A stretch of DNA of 37,713 nt from Robiginitalea sp. (lineage in GTDB: Bacteria; Bacteroidota; Bacteroidia; Flavobacteriales; Flavobacteriaceae). The notes beneath the pieces were generated by a model that was not told the DNA's origin, made no database searches, and was given only the letters and a program-made list of their open reading frames with translations. Position numbers and translations under genes: made by a program. This document shows positions 1 to 7,041 of the stretch, one piece after another. Position 1 is the first letter of the stretch; each line of letters opens with the position of its first letter. Location of the stretch: assembly GCA_024638915.1 (NCBI GenBank), contig JAHEJJ010000031.1, positions 1 to 37,713 on the forward strand, in the 5' to 3' direction.

Positions 1-134
1 TTCATGCTCCAGGTGCTGTCTTGGCCCATAAGGTTTAAGACACCTTTGCCAAAAGGACCTGCATTGTATTCTTGACTATAAGTGAGAAGAGAGAAAACCA
101 GGAAAATTCCCAGTAAGGAAAGTCTGTATTTCAT
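1..134 (-). CDS. Porin-like outer-membrane protein, N-terminal part only
   Basis: The gene reads leftward out of the window; only the first 44 codons are present. They encode a signal peptide (MKYR, a hydrophobic core, then TYSQ before the likely cleavage site) followed by a mature start with FGKGVLNLMGQDSTWSMK. From memory, this GKG..N..G.DS.WSM pattern at the start of the mature chain is typical of flavobacterial OprO/OprP-type (phosphate-selective) porins, which form outer-membrane barrels for anions. That assignment is family recognition from a short stretch and is only moderately secure. The ATG at 134 is chosen because it gives a complete signal peptide. A minus-strand terminator-like hairpin lies about 70 nt upstream of this start, within what should be the leader. 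Confidence 0.5.
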   Translation of the reverse strand, partial: MKYRLSLLGIFLVFSLLTYSQEYNAGPFGKGVLNLMGQDSTWSM

Positions 135-203
135 ATAGGTTAGGTGTTAGTTTTTGTCGCTGCAAAGTACCGTAACCTATGTTAATCTAACGTTTCTTTA
201 ACA

Positions 204-236
204 TTAAAAAAAAGACTGCCCTGGCCAAAGGCAGTC
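204..236 (-). terminator. Rho-independent terminator-like hairpin, minus strand
   Basis: On the minus strand, GACTGCC (236-230) pairs with GGCAGTC (220-214) across a 9-nt loop and is followed at once by eight T residues. This is a good intrinsic terminator for leftward transcription. No minus-strand gene lies to its right: the next gene, at 509, is on the plus strand. It therefore sits either in the 5' leader of the porin-like gene as an attenuator or at the end of an unannotated minus-strand small RNA. Confidence 0.6.
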
Positions 237-431
237 CTGGAATTCATACTATTCAGTTGACAAAAACTAAAAGATTATATGAAATACCTATCGTGTTTAA
301 ACACTCATCAAAGTTTAGGAATCTCCTTTATTTTATCATGAACTAGATATTAAATAAACATTAAAAATTCTAATTATCCTGATAGATGTAAAACACTAAA
401 AGTCAATTATCAGCGTTTTATATGTAAAATT

Positions 432-477
432 AATGTTACATAATAGTTGATTAAATGTTACAAATACTTTACTTTTA
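432..477 (+). promoter_or_regulatory. Direct repeat and weak promoter upstream of the YwqK-like gene
   Basis: AATGTTACA occurs at 432-440 and again at 454-462, exactly 22 bp apart (two helical turns). The repeats bracket a possible -33 TTG (447-449), which is 20 bp from TACTTTTA (470-477), a -7 element differing from TAnnTTTG only at the last base. The combination suggests a regulated promoter for the gene at 509. The sequence is AT-rich, so chance similarity is possible. Confidence 0.35.
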
Positions 478-508
478 GTACTCGAAAATATTTACAAATT
501 GTTGTAAA

Positions 509-868
509 ATGAAGAAAATATTCTTAATGTTCATCTTTGTATTGGCCGTTTCATTTGCTTATGCTCAGAATAAAATGGAACAGAGATTAAATAAGAAGAC
601 CAATTTGATCGAGGCGAAATACTACCATGATAATGGTTTGGTTTCTCAGGAAGGGACCTTTAACCTGGAAGGTAAATTACACGGTGAATGGACCAGCTTC
701 GATGAGAATGGCTCTAAAATTGCGATGGGAACTTATAGCAATGGTTTAAAGAGCGGTACATGGTATTTCTGGTCTGGCGATAAGATGAAAGAAGTTGAAT
801 ATAACGACAATTCAATTGCCAGTGTGGATGGTGTAAAAAATTCCAAGACTTTAGTCGTCAAAGACTAG
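509..868 (+). CDS. Small secreted MORN/YwqK-like repeat protein
   Basis: A 119-residue exported protein. It has a signal peptide (MKKIFLMFIFVLAVSFAYAQ) and then two or three degenerate repeats of the form YYxDNGxxxxEGxxxxGKxHGxWxxFDENGxK / GTYSNGxKxGTWYFWxGDK. This pattern is typical of MORN-like or 'YwqK antitoxin-like' repeat proteins. Close relatives in flavobacteria are, as I recall, sometimes mislabelled nicotinic acid mononucleotide adenylyltransferase; no nucleotidyltransferase motif is present here. The repeats form beta-hairpins and the protein is expected in the periplasm or envelope; its substrate or partner is unknown. It is transcribed alone and ends at a strong hairpin terminator shared with the convergent gene at 919-1317. 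The toxin-antitoxin connotation of the family name is unsupported, as there is no toxin partner nearby. Confidence 0.75.
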   Translation: MKKIFLMFIFVLAVSFAYAQNKMEQRLNKKTNLIEAKYYHDNGLVSQEGTFNLEGKLHGEWTSFDENGSKIAMGTYSNGLKSGTWYFWSGDKMKEVEYNDNSIASVDGVKNSKTLVVKD

Positions 869-895
869 AAGTGCATATTTTATAAATACGCAAAG

Positions 896-921
896 AATCC
901 CGTTTTAAACGGGATTTTTTA
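896..921 (+). terminator. Bidirectional intrinsic terminator
   Basis: AATCCCG and CGGGATT form a stem around a TTTTAAA-type loop, followed by six T on the plus strand. On the minus strand the mirror hairpin is followed by TTCTTTG. It lies between the convergent genes 509-868 and 919-1317 and probably ends both; the minus-strand gene's stop codon overlaps the T-run. Confidence 0.85.
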
Positions 922-1317
922 TTTTCCCTCCTCAGCCTTTTCTGGCTGATTGTATAGGTTCGTGGCAGAGGCATCACTCTCAAGCAAGCTGCTAATGTCT
1001 AATGTTCTGGCTTTTAAACTCTGATCGACTTTGGTGATCTGATTGTTTTTTACCTGTACAGGAATCTTAAGCGTTTTGTAACCGGGATAGCTTATCCTAA
1101 GTATATGATGGCCTTCGGGAACTTCTATAAACTCGAAAATACCGTGAAAGTTGGTCTGAGCTGCCTGGGTGGAATTCTCCAATACAACCTGAGCAAATAA
1201 TAGCGGCTCTTCGAACATTTCTGCATCCTTAATTTGCCCTTTAATACTACCTCCTTGCTGTGAATAGCAGTACCCAATGAGCAATAGGAATACAAAGGTC
1301 AATAGAAATTTATACAT
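919..1317 (-). CDS. Stand-alone CarboxypepD_reg-like domain protein
   Basis: A 132-residue secreted protein with a signal peptide (ending YCYSQ) and one CarboxypepD_reg-like beta-sandwich, about residues 24-106. The domain shows GxIxGxIxDAE...PLxFAxVxLENS, TNFHGIFEFIEVPEGxHxLxIxYPGYKTLKIPV. This is the domain found at the N-terminus of SusC-type TonB receptors, and it clearly resembles residues 24-110 of the receptor at 2687-5512 (same GSI.G...D....EPL.FA, F.G...I.EV..G, L.I.Y.GY.TL order). No plug or barrel follows; instead there is a ~26-residue polar tail. It lies downstream of the lipoprotein gene of the receptor operon on the same strand, but an intrinsic terminator (1435-1461) separates them, so it probably has its own promoter. 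Function unknown; an accessory role to the receptor is inference. Confidence 0.75.
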   Translation of the reverse strand: MYKFLLTFVFLLLIGYCYSQQGGSIKGQIKDAEMFEEPLLFAQVVLENSTQAAQTNFHGIFEFIEVPEGHHILRISYPGYKTLKIPVQVKNNQITKVDQSLKARTLDISSLLESDASATNLYNQPEKAEEGK

Positions 1318-1434
1318 TTGATTCTTTTAACTCAAACAAAATAAAAGTCTCTATGTAAATTGAAAGTTACCGCAAAATTAAGATTAGGAATATTTGACCG
1401 CCGAGTTCGTATTCTCAAAATCAATAAATACAAA

Positions 1435-1461
1435 AAAAGGCCCATATTAATGAGGCCTTTT
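1435..1461 (-). terminator. Intrinsic terminator of the receptor-lipoprotein operon
   Basis: AAAAGGCC (1435-1442) and GGCCTTTT (1454-1461) form an 8-bp stem. On the minus strand the T-run continues for seven T, 16 nt past the lipoprotein stop codon. The symmetrical A/T flanks mean it could also act on the plus strand. Confidence 0.85.
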
Positions 1462-1477
1462 AAACATAGCGATAATT

Positions 1478-2671
1478 TTATTGGACACCTACTGTCCAGC
1501 CTGCTCCCCATGAAGCGACATCTGTTCCTGTTCCGTTTCCATCACCGGAGATGAAATCTGTTTCGTCGAACGTAAATCCGGTATCGTTTTTGATTTTGGT
1601 AACTACATTATTGAATGTCACATCTGTAACTCCAAGAAGACCATCCAGTACACCTTGTCCGGTAGGATTGTCTCCCATATCACCATCAAGGTCAAAAGCT
1701 TCGTCAAAATCGGTCACCACAACATTGGTGAACAGCCCCTGTGTACCGGCCCGTAACCTGATGGCTTCACTTCCATCGTCTGCGCCGATCACGGTAACAT
1801 TATTTACATTAGGGGCCGAAAACGTACCGGTTTCGTTGCTGAAGTCAGTATTGTAACCATCGCACTCAAAAGCCTTATCGTGTGATGCTCCGTGTTGCAC
1901 ATAGATATCGGTTAGAGTACCTGTAAATCCTTCTGTCCAGTCTATAGAATCGTCCTCGGCATTTACCACCGCAATATGACTGGCATTTACGGTGCCACCA
2001 AAAAACTCTACCCCGTCGTCTGAACCTTCGAAGATCTGAACAAAGTCGATCGTTGTGCCACTACCTACGGCATACATAGACAAGCCGTTCAGCTCAGCGT
2101 TCCCATCGATAGCTCCTCCGGCATACTCTATCCGGACGTATTCAAGTGTTCCGGAATTGTCATTGTCAATATTCCCGCCATAGGAAAGACCACCTACCTC
2201 CGAGGTTGCGGTATCAGTAGATCCTGCTGGTGTTGAATTGATAGAAGCCCTTCCGCAGATGACCAGTCCACCCCAATCCCCGGCGCCAGGCGAGGCGGCG
2301 TTAGAAGTCAATACTATAGGATTGGTCCCAGTACCAGAGGCATTGATCCTTGCGCCCTGTTGGATGGCGATATAAGCATTAACACCAACGGGCTGGGCCT
2401 TGATCGTAAGACCGGCAGGAATGGTGAGTGTAGTACCATCGGCCATGAGGACAGGACCGGTGATCAGGTATTCCACGTCTGCTTCCAGCGTTAGATCTTG
2501 CGTATACACCCCACTGAGGTTTACCGTTTCGTCTCCAGGTGGTGTTGTACCACCACCTTCATTAATAATGGTAGTACTGTTGTCATTGATAACGATGTTT
2601 GGGGTATCATCGCGGTCACAAGCGGTCATGAAGGCAGCCGCCAGACCAACTATTAATAATTTGTTTTTCAT
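1478..2671 (-). CDS. Surface lipoprotein with beta-helix-like repeats
   Basis: A 397-residue predicted lipoprotein. The signal peptide ends in a lipobox (AAFMTAC, Cys18) followed by the acidic stretch DRDD. This fits the Bacteroidota lipoprotein export signal, which sends lipoproteins to the cell surface. The mature chain has a Ser/Thr/Gly/Pro linker (residues 20-50), then repeating beta-strand turns such as GTTLTIPAGLTIKA, WGGLVICGRASI, LEYVRIEYAGG, IDFVQIFEGSDDGVEFFGG and VNNVTVIGADDGSEAIRLRAG. These suggest a right-handed parallel beta-helix. There is no catalytic motif I recognise; relatives are sometimes mislabelled 'multidrug transporter'. It starts 15 nt downstream of the TonB receptor's stop, so the two are one operon, in the position a SusD-like partner would occupy. 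Inference: it captures the ligand imported by that receptor. The ligand is unknown. Confidence 0.8.
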   Translation of the reverse strand: MKNKLLIVGLAAAFMTACDRDDTPNIVINDNSTTIINEGGGTTPPGDETVNLSGVYTQDLTLEADVEYLITGPVLMADGTTLTIPAGLTIKAQPVGVNAYIAIQQGARINASGTGTNPIVLTSNAASPGAGDWGGLVICGRASINSTPAGSTDTATSEVGGLSYGGNIDNDNSGTLEYVRIEYAGGAIDGNAELNGLSMYAVGSGTTIDFVQIFEGSDDGVEFFGGTVNASHIAVVNAEDDSIDWTEGFTGTLTDIYVQHGASHDKAFECDGYNTDFSNETGTFSAPNVNNVTVIGADDGSEAIRLRAGTQGLFTNVVVTDFDEAFDLDGDMGDNPTGQGVLDGLLGVTDVTFNNVVTKIKNDTGFTFDETDFISGDGNGTGTDVASWGAGWTVGVQ

Positions 2672-2686
2672 CTTTCTTCGTTTATA

Positions 2687-5512
2687 TTAAAATTTATATT
2701 TCAGGGTTAGACCTACATTAACCCCAAGCGTGTATTCTCTGATTACTATGTCTCCGATACCGGTGTTCTCTCTGATGAGAGAAACTTTTGGATCGAGTAG
2801 GTTGCGTGCGTTTAAATTCGCTTCAAAATGTTCACCGATTTCGTTCTTCCAAACGAAATTGAGTGTTGGAACGGCTTTTTCAACTATATTACCCAGACTT
2901 CCCGCCCCGAGCGAATAAATTCTATCGGCGAAATATGAAAATACCAGCGTTACCTTGGGCCTGTAGTTCTTAAATTCCGGGCTGTAGTTAATGTCGGTAT
3001 TGATAATAAAAGGCGAAGCCCCCTCCAGTTGATCGGAATCACGATCGAAGGATGTTCCGAATGTAAACCGGTCTCCCGCAGGAATATCTTTTAGGTCCTG
3101 CTTCGTGTATGTATAGGCTGCGTTTACGCCCATTGAAAGTACGCCGATACCATCGACGTTGGATACTAGGTTCTTTCGAAACTCCATCTCAGCTCCAAAT
3201 ATATCAGCCTGATCTCCTGTCCGGAAATATCGCTGAGTACCTGTAGCATCTGCGGCTACCACCCGGTTAACCGGATCTTTGATAGTCTTGGCAAATGCTG
3301 CGACTGATAGTATTTCACCCTGATCAGGAAACCATTCGTATTTGAGATCAAAGTTGTAGATGTCTGAATAGCTAGGCCCGCTTCCATCAAGACCGCCTAA
3401 AAGATCAGGATTACCACCTATACGTAAGGTAACCGCTTCGTATACAAAAGGCGCGACTTCTTTGAATTCAGGGAATGAAGCTGTTTTACTAAAGGCAAAA
3501 CGGAAATTTGAACTCTCATTTACCGCGTAGCGAACGTTCAGACTGGGGAGATAAATATTCTCATACACCGTTCTGAACCCTGGATCATCCGGGCGGATAT
3601 TGATTACATCGTATTCTACATCCTGGCTGAAAGACTCTATTCGGAATCCGGGGATAAAGGACCAATTGTCACCTGCATTGATTTCAGCAGATGCAAATGC
3701 GCCATGGATATTCAGATTACCCTTATAGGTGTTTTCCGGAAGCCCCGGCCGGTTAATATTGCCTATCTCATTGTTGATGGGATTGAGTACGATGAGGTCC
3801 CAAAGTCCGGTGCCTGCAGGAATATTTATGTTTTCGACATTAAATATTGAATTAAGATTATTTACATCGGTGATTGGGGTATTGTCCCGGTCCAATATCC
3901 GATAGCCATAACGGATACTATTAAACCCTCTCTCCTTAGTTCTTCCGTTGTATCCGAAATTCAATTTTACATTATCGGAAATCTCGTAATTTAGGTTGAT
4001 ATAGCTATTGAGTTCGTCATCCTCAATGCTTTGGAAAAAGCGTTGATTATCGAAAGGAATATTGGTATAGAAAACAGGATTGGTCGCCGGGTCTCCGTCA
4101 AGGGCAAACTGATAATTCTCAAGGGTGATTCTTTTCCGGTCGGGTTCATCGGAAAAAACCTTATTAAACCCAATTCCCCAGTCTACTGCGAGTTTTTTTT
4201 CGAATTTATGGGTTCCGGTAAGCTGGTTTACGAAGATCATGTCCTGGTTGAATTGTACGTTCATCACATAGAATCCCCGGTCCGTGTCGATGATGGCATC
4301 GCGGTTGGTTCCCTGGCCATTGATACCATAGTAACCCACAGCATCTGCTGCACTATTGATATAAAGGGAATTGAAGTTTACCTTATGATCGGTATTGATC
4401 CTGTATCCAATATTCCCCAATAGTGTTGTTGCCGTTCCATAGGCATATTCGCGAACATTGGGAAAATCTACCTTGAGCACATTGGTGAAATCTGTCGCAG
4501 GTCCTTCCCGGATCTGATAACCACTATCAAAACCGGCTGCTCCAAAAAGGCTGAGTCGGGATTCCTCACCAAATGAAAATGAATATCCGCCTTCAATAGC
4601 CCCATATAAGTTTATTGGATCCCAGGCTCTTTGGGGATCCACACCATGAGCGAGTACAACAGCAAAAGGATCATTGTTGTACCTGTTATAGAAGCCGTAA
4701 GCGCTCGGGCCTTCACTTCTGAAAAACTCCTGCCCGGCAGCATTTGAATTAAGTCCAGATCCTAACGACACTTCCAAATAACCATCTCCGGTATAATCTT
4801 TAGAGTTGATATTTACATTGCCTGCTGCAAAATCTCCATAAAATGCAGTAGAGTAGGCTTTGCTCACCGAGACATTCTCAATAATACTCGCGGCAAAGAG
4901 ATCCAGATCAATATTCTTTTTGTTCACATCATTAGAGGGAAGTGAAAGACCATTCATAGTTGTGTTTTGATACCGATCTCCAAGCCCTCTGACATAGACA
5001 TTGCCCGAGCCTTGCTGTTTGGAGATACCGGAGATCTGTGACACTGCTGCTGCTGCATCATCTATACCCTTTAATTTAAGTGCCTCGGCACTGATGGCTT
5101 CCTGCATCACCAGCGCATCTTTTTGTTGTAGCAAAAGGGCTATTTCAGAGTCATTTCTGGTAGACCTGGTGATAACCACTTCGTCCAAAGTAACACTACC
5201 CGCGCCCATTCCCGTGTTCACTTCGGTAACCTTTCCGGCTTCTACCACCACATTGGGTATCTCAAGGGTTTCATATCCCAGAAAGCTGAAAACGAGAATA
5301 TACGAACCGGGTTCTACCTCTGGGATCTCATAAAGGCCGTCAAAGTCCGAAGTGGTCCCTTTTGTGGTTCCCTTGATCAATATATTGGCAAATACCAGGG
5401 GTTCATTGTTGGCATCATTATCGGTTAGTTTGCCTAAAATACTGCCTGTATTCTGAGCACTGATCCATCCTGATAGCAGCATTAGGGCAAAGGTGGTAAG
5501 AAGTCGTTTCAT
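2687..5512 (-). CDS. TonB-dependent outer-membrane receptor with CarboxypepD_reg domain
   Basis: A 941-residue receptor. In order: signal peptide (residues 1-20, ending ISAQ), CarboxypepD_reg-like domain (about 23-110), a TonB-box-like segment LDEVVITRS, plug domain (about 125-230, with GIDDAAAAVSQISGIS, GSGNVYVRGLGDRYQNTTMNG and a YGDFAAGNVNINSK ending), and a 22-strand-type beta-barrel to the C-terminal KYKF, which ends in Phe as outer-membrane barrels do. TonB/ExbBD-driven import of a large or scarce ligand is the family role; the ligand cannot be read from the sequence. A TTG codon lies directly before the ATG; the ATG at 5512 is preferred. It is the first gene of an operon with the lipoprotein at 1478-2671. 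GTTA elements phased by 11 bp lie upstream at 5566-5613. Confidence 0.9.
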   Translation of the reverse strand: MKRLLTTFALMLLSGWISAQNTGSILGKLTDNDANNEPLVFANILIKGTTKGTTSDFDGLYEIPEVEPGSYILVFSFLGYETLEIPNVVVEAGKVTEVNTGMGAGSVTLDEVVITRSTRNDSEIALLLQQKDALVMQEAISAEALKLKGIDDAAAAVSQISGISKQQGSGNVYVRGLGDRYQNTTMNGLSLPSNDVNKKNIDLDLFAASIIENVSVSKAYSTAFYGDFAAGNVNINSKDYTGDGYLEVSLGSGLNSNAAGQEFFRSEGPSAYGFYNRYNNDPFAVVLAHGVDPQRAWDPINLYGAIEGGYSFSFGEESRLSLFGAAGFDSGYQIREGPATDFTNVLKVDFPNVREYAYGTATTLLGNIGYRINTDHKVNFNSLYINSAADAVGYYGINGQGTNRDAIIDTDRGFYVMNVQFNQDMIFVNQLTGTHKFEKKLAVDWGIGFNKVFSDEPDRKRITLENYQFALDGDPATNPVFYTNIPFDNQRFFQSIEDDELNSYINLNYEISDNVKLNFGYNGRTKERGFNSIRYGYRILDRDNTPITDVNNLNSIFNVENINIPAGTGLWDLIVLNPINNEIGNINRPGLPENTYKGNLNIHGAFASAEINAGDNWSFIPGFRIESFSQDVEYDVINIRPDDPGFRTVYENIYLPSLNVRYAVNESSNFRFAFSKTASFPEFKEVAPFVYEAVTLRIGGNPDLLGGLDGSGPSYSDIYNFDLKYEWFPDQGEILSVAAFAKTIKDPVNRVVAADATGTQRYFRTGDQADIFGAEMEFRKNLVSNVDGIGVLSMGVNAAYTYTKQDLKDIPAGDRFTFGTSFDRDSDQLEGASPFIINTDINYSPEFKNYRPKVTLVFSYFADRIYSLGAGSLGNIVEKAVPTLNFVWKNEIGEHFEANLNARNLLDPKVSLIRENTGIGDIVIREYTLGVNVGLTLKYKF

Positions 5513-5565
5513 CAAATGGATTTCTTATTTCCGGGGCAAAGAACGTCAGTAAAGGTAAAGGCCAT

Positions 5566-5613
5566 GTTACCCCTGTATTAAACGTTTATTGCATTAAGGT
5601 TAGTTCAATGTTA
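5566..5613. promoter_or_regulatory. 11-bp-phased GTTA elements upstream of the TonB receptor
   Basis: GTTA occurs on the plus strand at 5566, 5599 and 5610, all in phase with an 11-bp period. Two are within ATGTTA, which also occurs upstream of the genes at 134 and 509. Direct repeats with 11-bp spacing are the usual target form for OmpR/PhoB-family response regulators. No good TAnnTTTG element was found for the receptor, which is compatible with an activator-dependent promoter. This is a pattern reading only. Confidence 0.3.
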
Positions 5614-5700
5614 AGCGATTGAAGCACCGGGAAAGATGACCTAATTTTAAGGAGCCAAAGCACTCTCAAAAAATGTATATTGCGTCAAAATTTTGAAAAA

Positions 5701-7041
5701 ATGAAATGGGAACCGCTATTATCGCTTAAGAGATCAGGTGATACACAGCAAAGGATACGCAAAGAACAGGATGAAAGCCGGCTTGGTTTTGAGGTAGACT
5801 ATGACAGGGTGATCTTTTCTTCTGCCTTCCGGAGCCTGCAGGATAAGACCCAGGTGATCCCTCTATCAAAAACCGATTTTGTGCATACCCGGCTCACGCA
5901 TAGTCTTGAAGTTTCTGTAGTAGGCCGTAGTCTGGGTAGAATATCAGGTCAAAATATACTGAGAAAGCATCCTGAACTATCCCAACTTGGTTACCGGGCC
6001 AATGATTTTGGCGCTATTGTTGCCGCAGCGGCCCTGGCCCACGATATTGGGAACCCACCTTTTGGCCATAGCGGTGAAAAAGCCATAGGCGATTTTTTTG
6101 AACATGGTTCTGGCAAAGATTTTGGAAATTATTTGAGCGAACTGGAATATCAGGACCTGGTGAGCTTTGAAGGGAATGCCAATGGATTTCGTCTATTAAC
6201 AGGAAACCGCCCGGGGGCACCAGGTGGATTAAGGCTGAGTTATGCCACGCTGGGGGCTTTTATGAAATACCCGAAAGAATCGAAACCAGTACGACCCAGC
6301 CGGCATATTGCAGATAAAAAATATGGCTTCTTCCAGGCTGACAAAGCTGCCTTCGAGGAAGTTGCCTCTGAGCTGTCGTTAAAAGCAAGACATCATGGAA
6401 GTCATAAGGCCTATGCCCGTCATCCTCTAACCTATCTGGTTGAAGCTGCAGACGATATTTGCTATACCATCATAGATTTTGAAGATGGGATTAATCTTGG
6501 TCTTATTCCTGAGGAGTATGCCCTTGAATACCTGATCAGGTTGGTGAAGGACTCGATCAATACTAAAAAATTCAATGGCCTCACCATAATGCAGGACCGT
6601 CTGAGCTATTTGCGGGCCCTGGCTATCAGCACGCTTATACAAGAGGCCGCCCGAATATTTGAAGTTCATGAAGCAGATATTCTGGCAGGAAATATGGATG
6701 TGGCTTTGCTCGATAAAAGTCAGTACCAGGTCCAGGTACAGGATATCATTGGCCTCAGCGTGGAGAAGATCTACCGATCACAGGAGGTCCTGGAAAAGGA
6801 GATTGCCGGATATAAAATAATTTCCGATATCCTGGATGCCACCTCTTCGGCTCTTGTCAATACCAAAAACGGCAATCCCTCTAATTACGACCGGCTCATG
6901 GTACAGAGCCTGCCTGAAGAATTCCGAAATACCGGGGGTTCCTATTACGAACTTCTGCTGATCGCGAGTTGCTTTGTAGCGAGCCTTTCAGATGGGCTGG
7001 CAGTACATCTGCATAATAAGATCAGCGGAAAGCATCTTTAA
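5701..7041 (+). CDS. dgt: dGTP triphosphohydrolase (dGTPase-like, HD domain)
   Basis: A 446-residue cytoplasmic enzyme of the dGTPase family, which hydrolyses dGTP (or other dNTPs in the dGTPase-like branch) to the nucleoside and triphosphate and so tunes dNTP pools. The metal-binding HD set is intact: H67 in TRLTHSLEV, H114-D115 in LAHDIGNPPFGHSGE, and D251/D252 in EAADDICYTIIDFEDG. The family hallmark FEGNANGFRLL is present at about 156-166. A TTG start 21 nt upstream (5680) is possible, but the ATG at 5701 gives the start expected for the family (M-x-W-E-x-L-L-S-x-K-R). It overlaps the convergent DUF3078 gene by 4 bases with no terminator between them, so the two transcripts must overlap at their 3' ends. 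Confidence 0.93.
   Translation: MKWEPLLSLKRSGDTQQRIRKEQDESRLGFEVDYDRVIFSSAFRSLQDKTQVIPLSKTDFVHTRLTHSLEVSVVGRSLGRISGQNILRKHPELSQLGYRANDFGAIVAAAALAHDIGNPPFGHSGEKAIGDFFEHGSGKDFGNYLSELEYQDLVSFEGNANGFRLLTGNRPGAPGGLRLSYATLGAFMKYPKESKPVRPSRHIADKKYGFFQADKAAFEEVASELSLKARHHGSHKAYARHPLTYLVEAADDICYTIIDFEDGINLGLIPEEYALEYLIRLVKDSINTKKFNGLTIMQDRLSYLRALAISTLIQEAARIFEVHEADILAGNMDVALLDKSQYQVQVQDIIGLSVEKIYRSQEVLEKEIAGYKIISDILDATSSALVNTKNGNPSNYDRLMVQSLPEEFRNTGGSYYELLLIASCFVASLSDGLAVHLHNKISGKHL

Larger units (their letters stand above)
135..508. other. Intergenic region between divergent porin-like and YwqK-like genes
   Basis: No gene is supported in these 374 bases, which are very AT-rich. They hold a minus-strand terminator-like hairpin (204-236), a perfect 12-bp palindrome GTGTTTAAACAC (293-304), a 9-bp direct repeat AATGTTACA (432-440 and 454-462), and TAAC elements 11 bp apart (188 and 199). 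The longest plus-strand small frame noticed (279-341, 20 codons) has nothing to support it. Confidence 0.6.

Noticed and set aside
509-868. Nicotinate mononucleotide adenylyltransferase or antitoxin role for the 119-residue protein
   Set aside because: There is no nucleotidyltransferase motif and no toxin partner; the protein is a secreted repeat protein.
5680-5700. TTG start extending dgt by seven codons
   Set aside because: The ATG at 5701 gives the usual family start; the extension adds no conserved residues.
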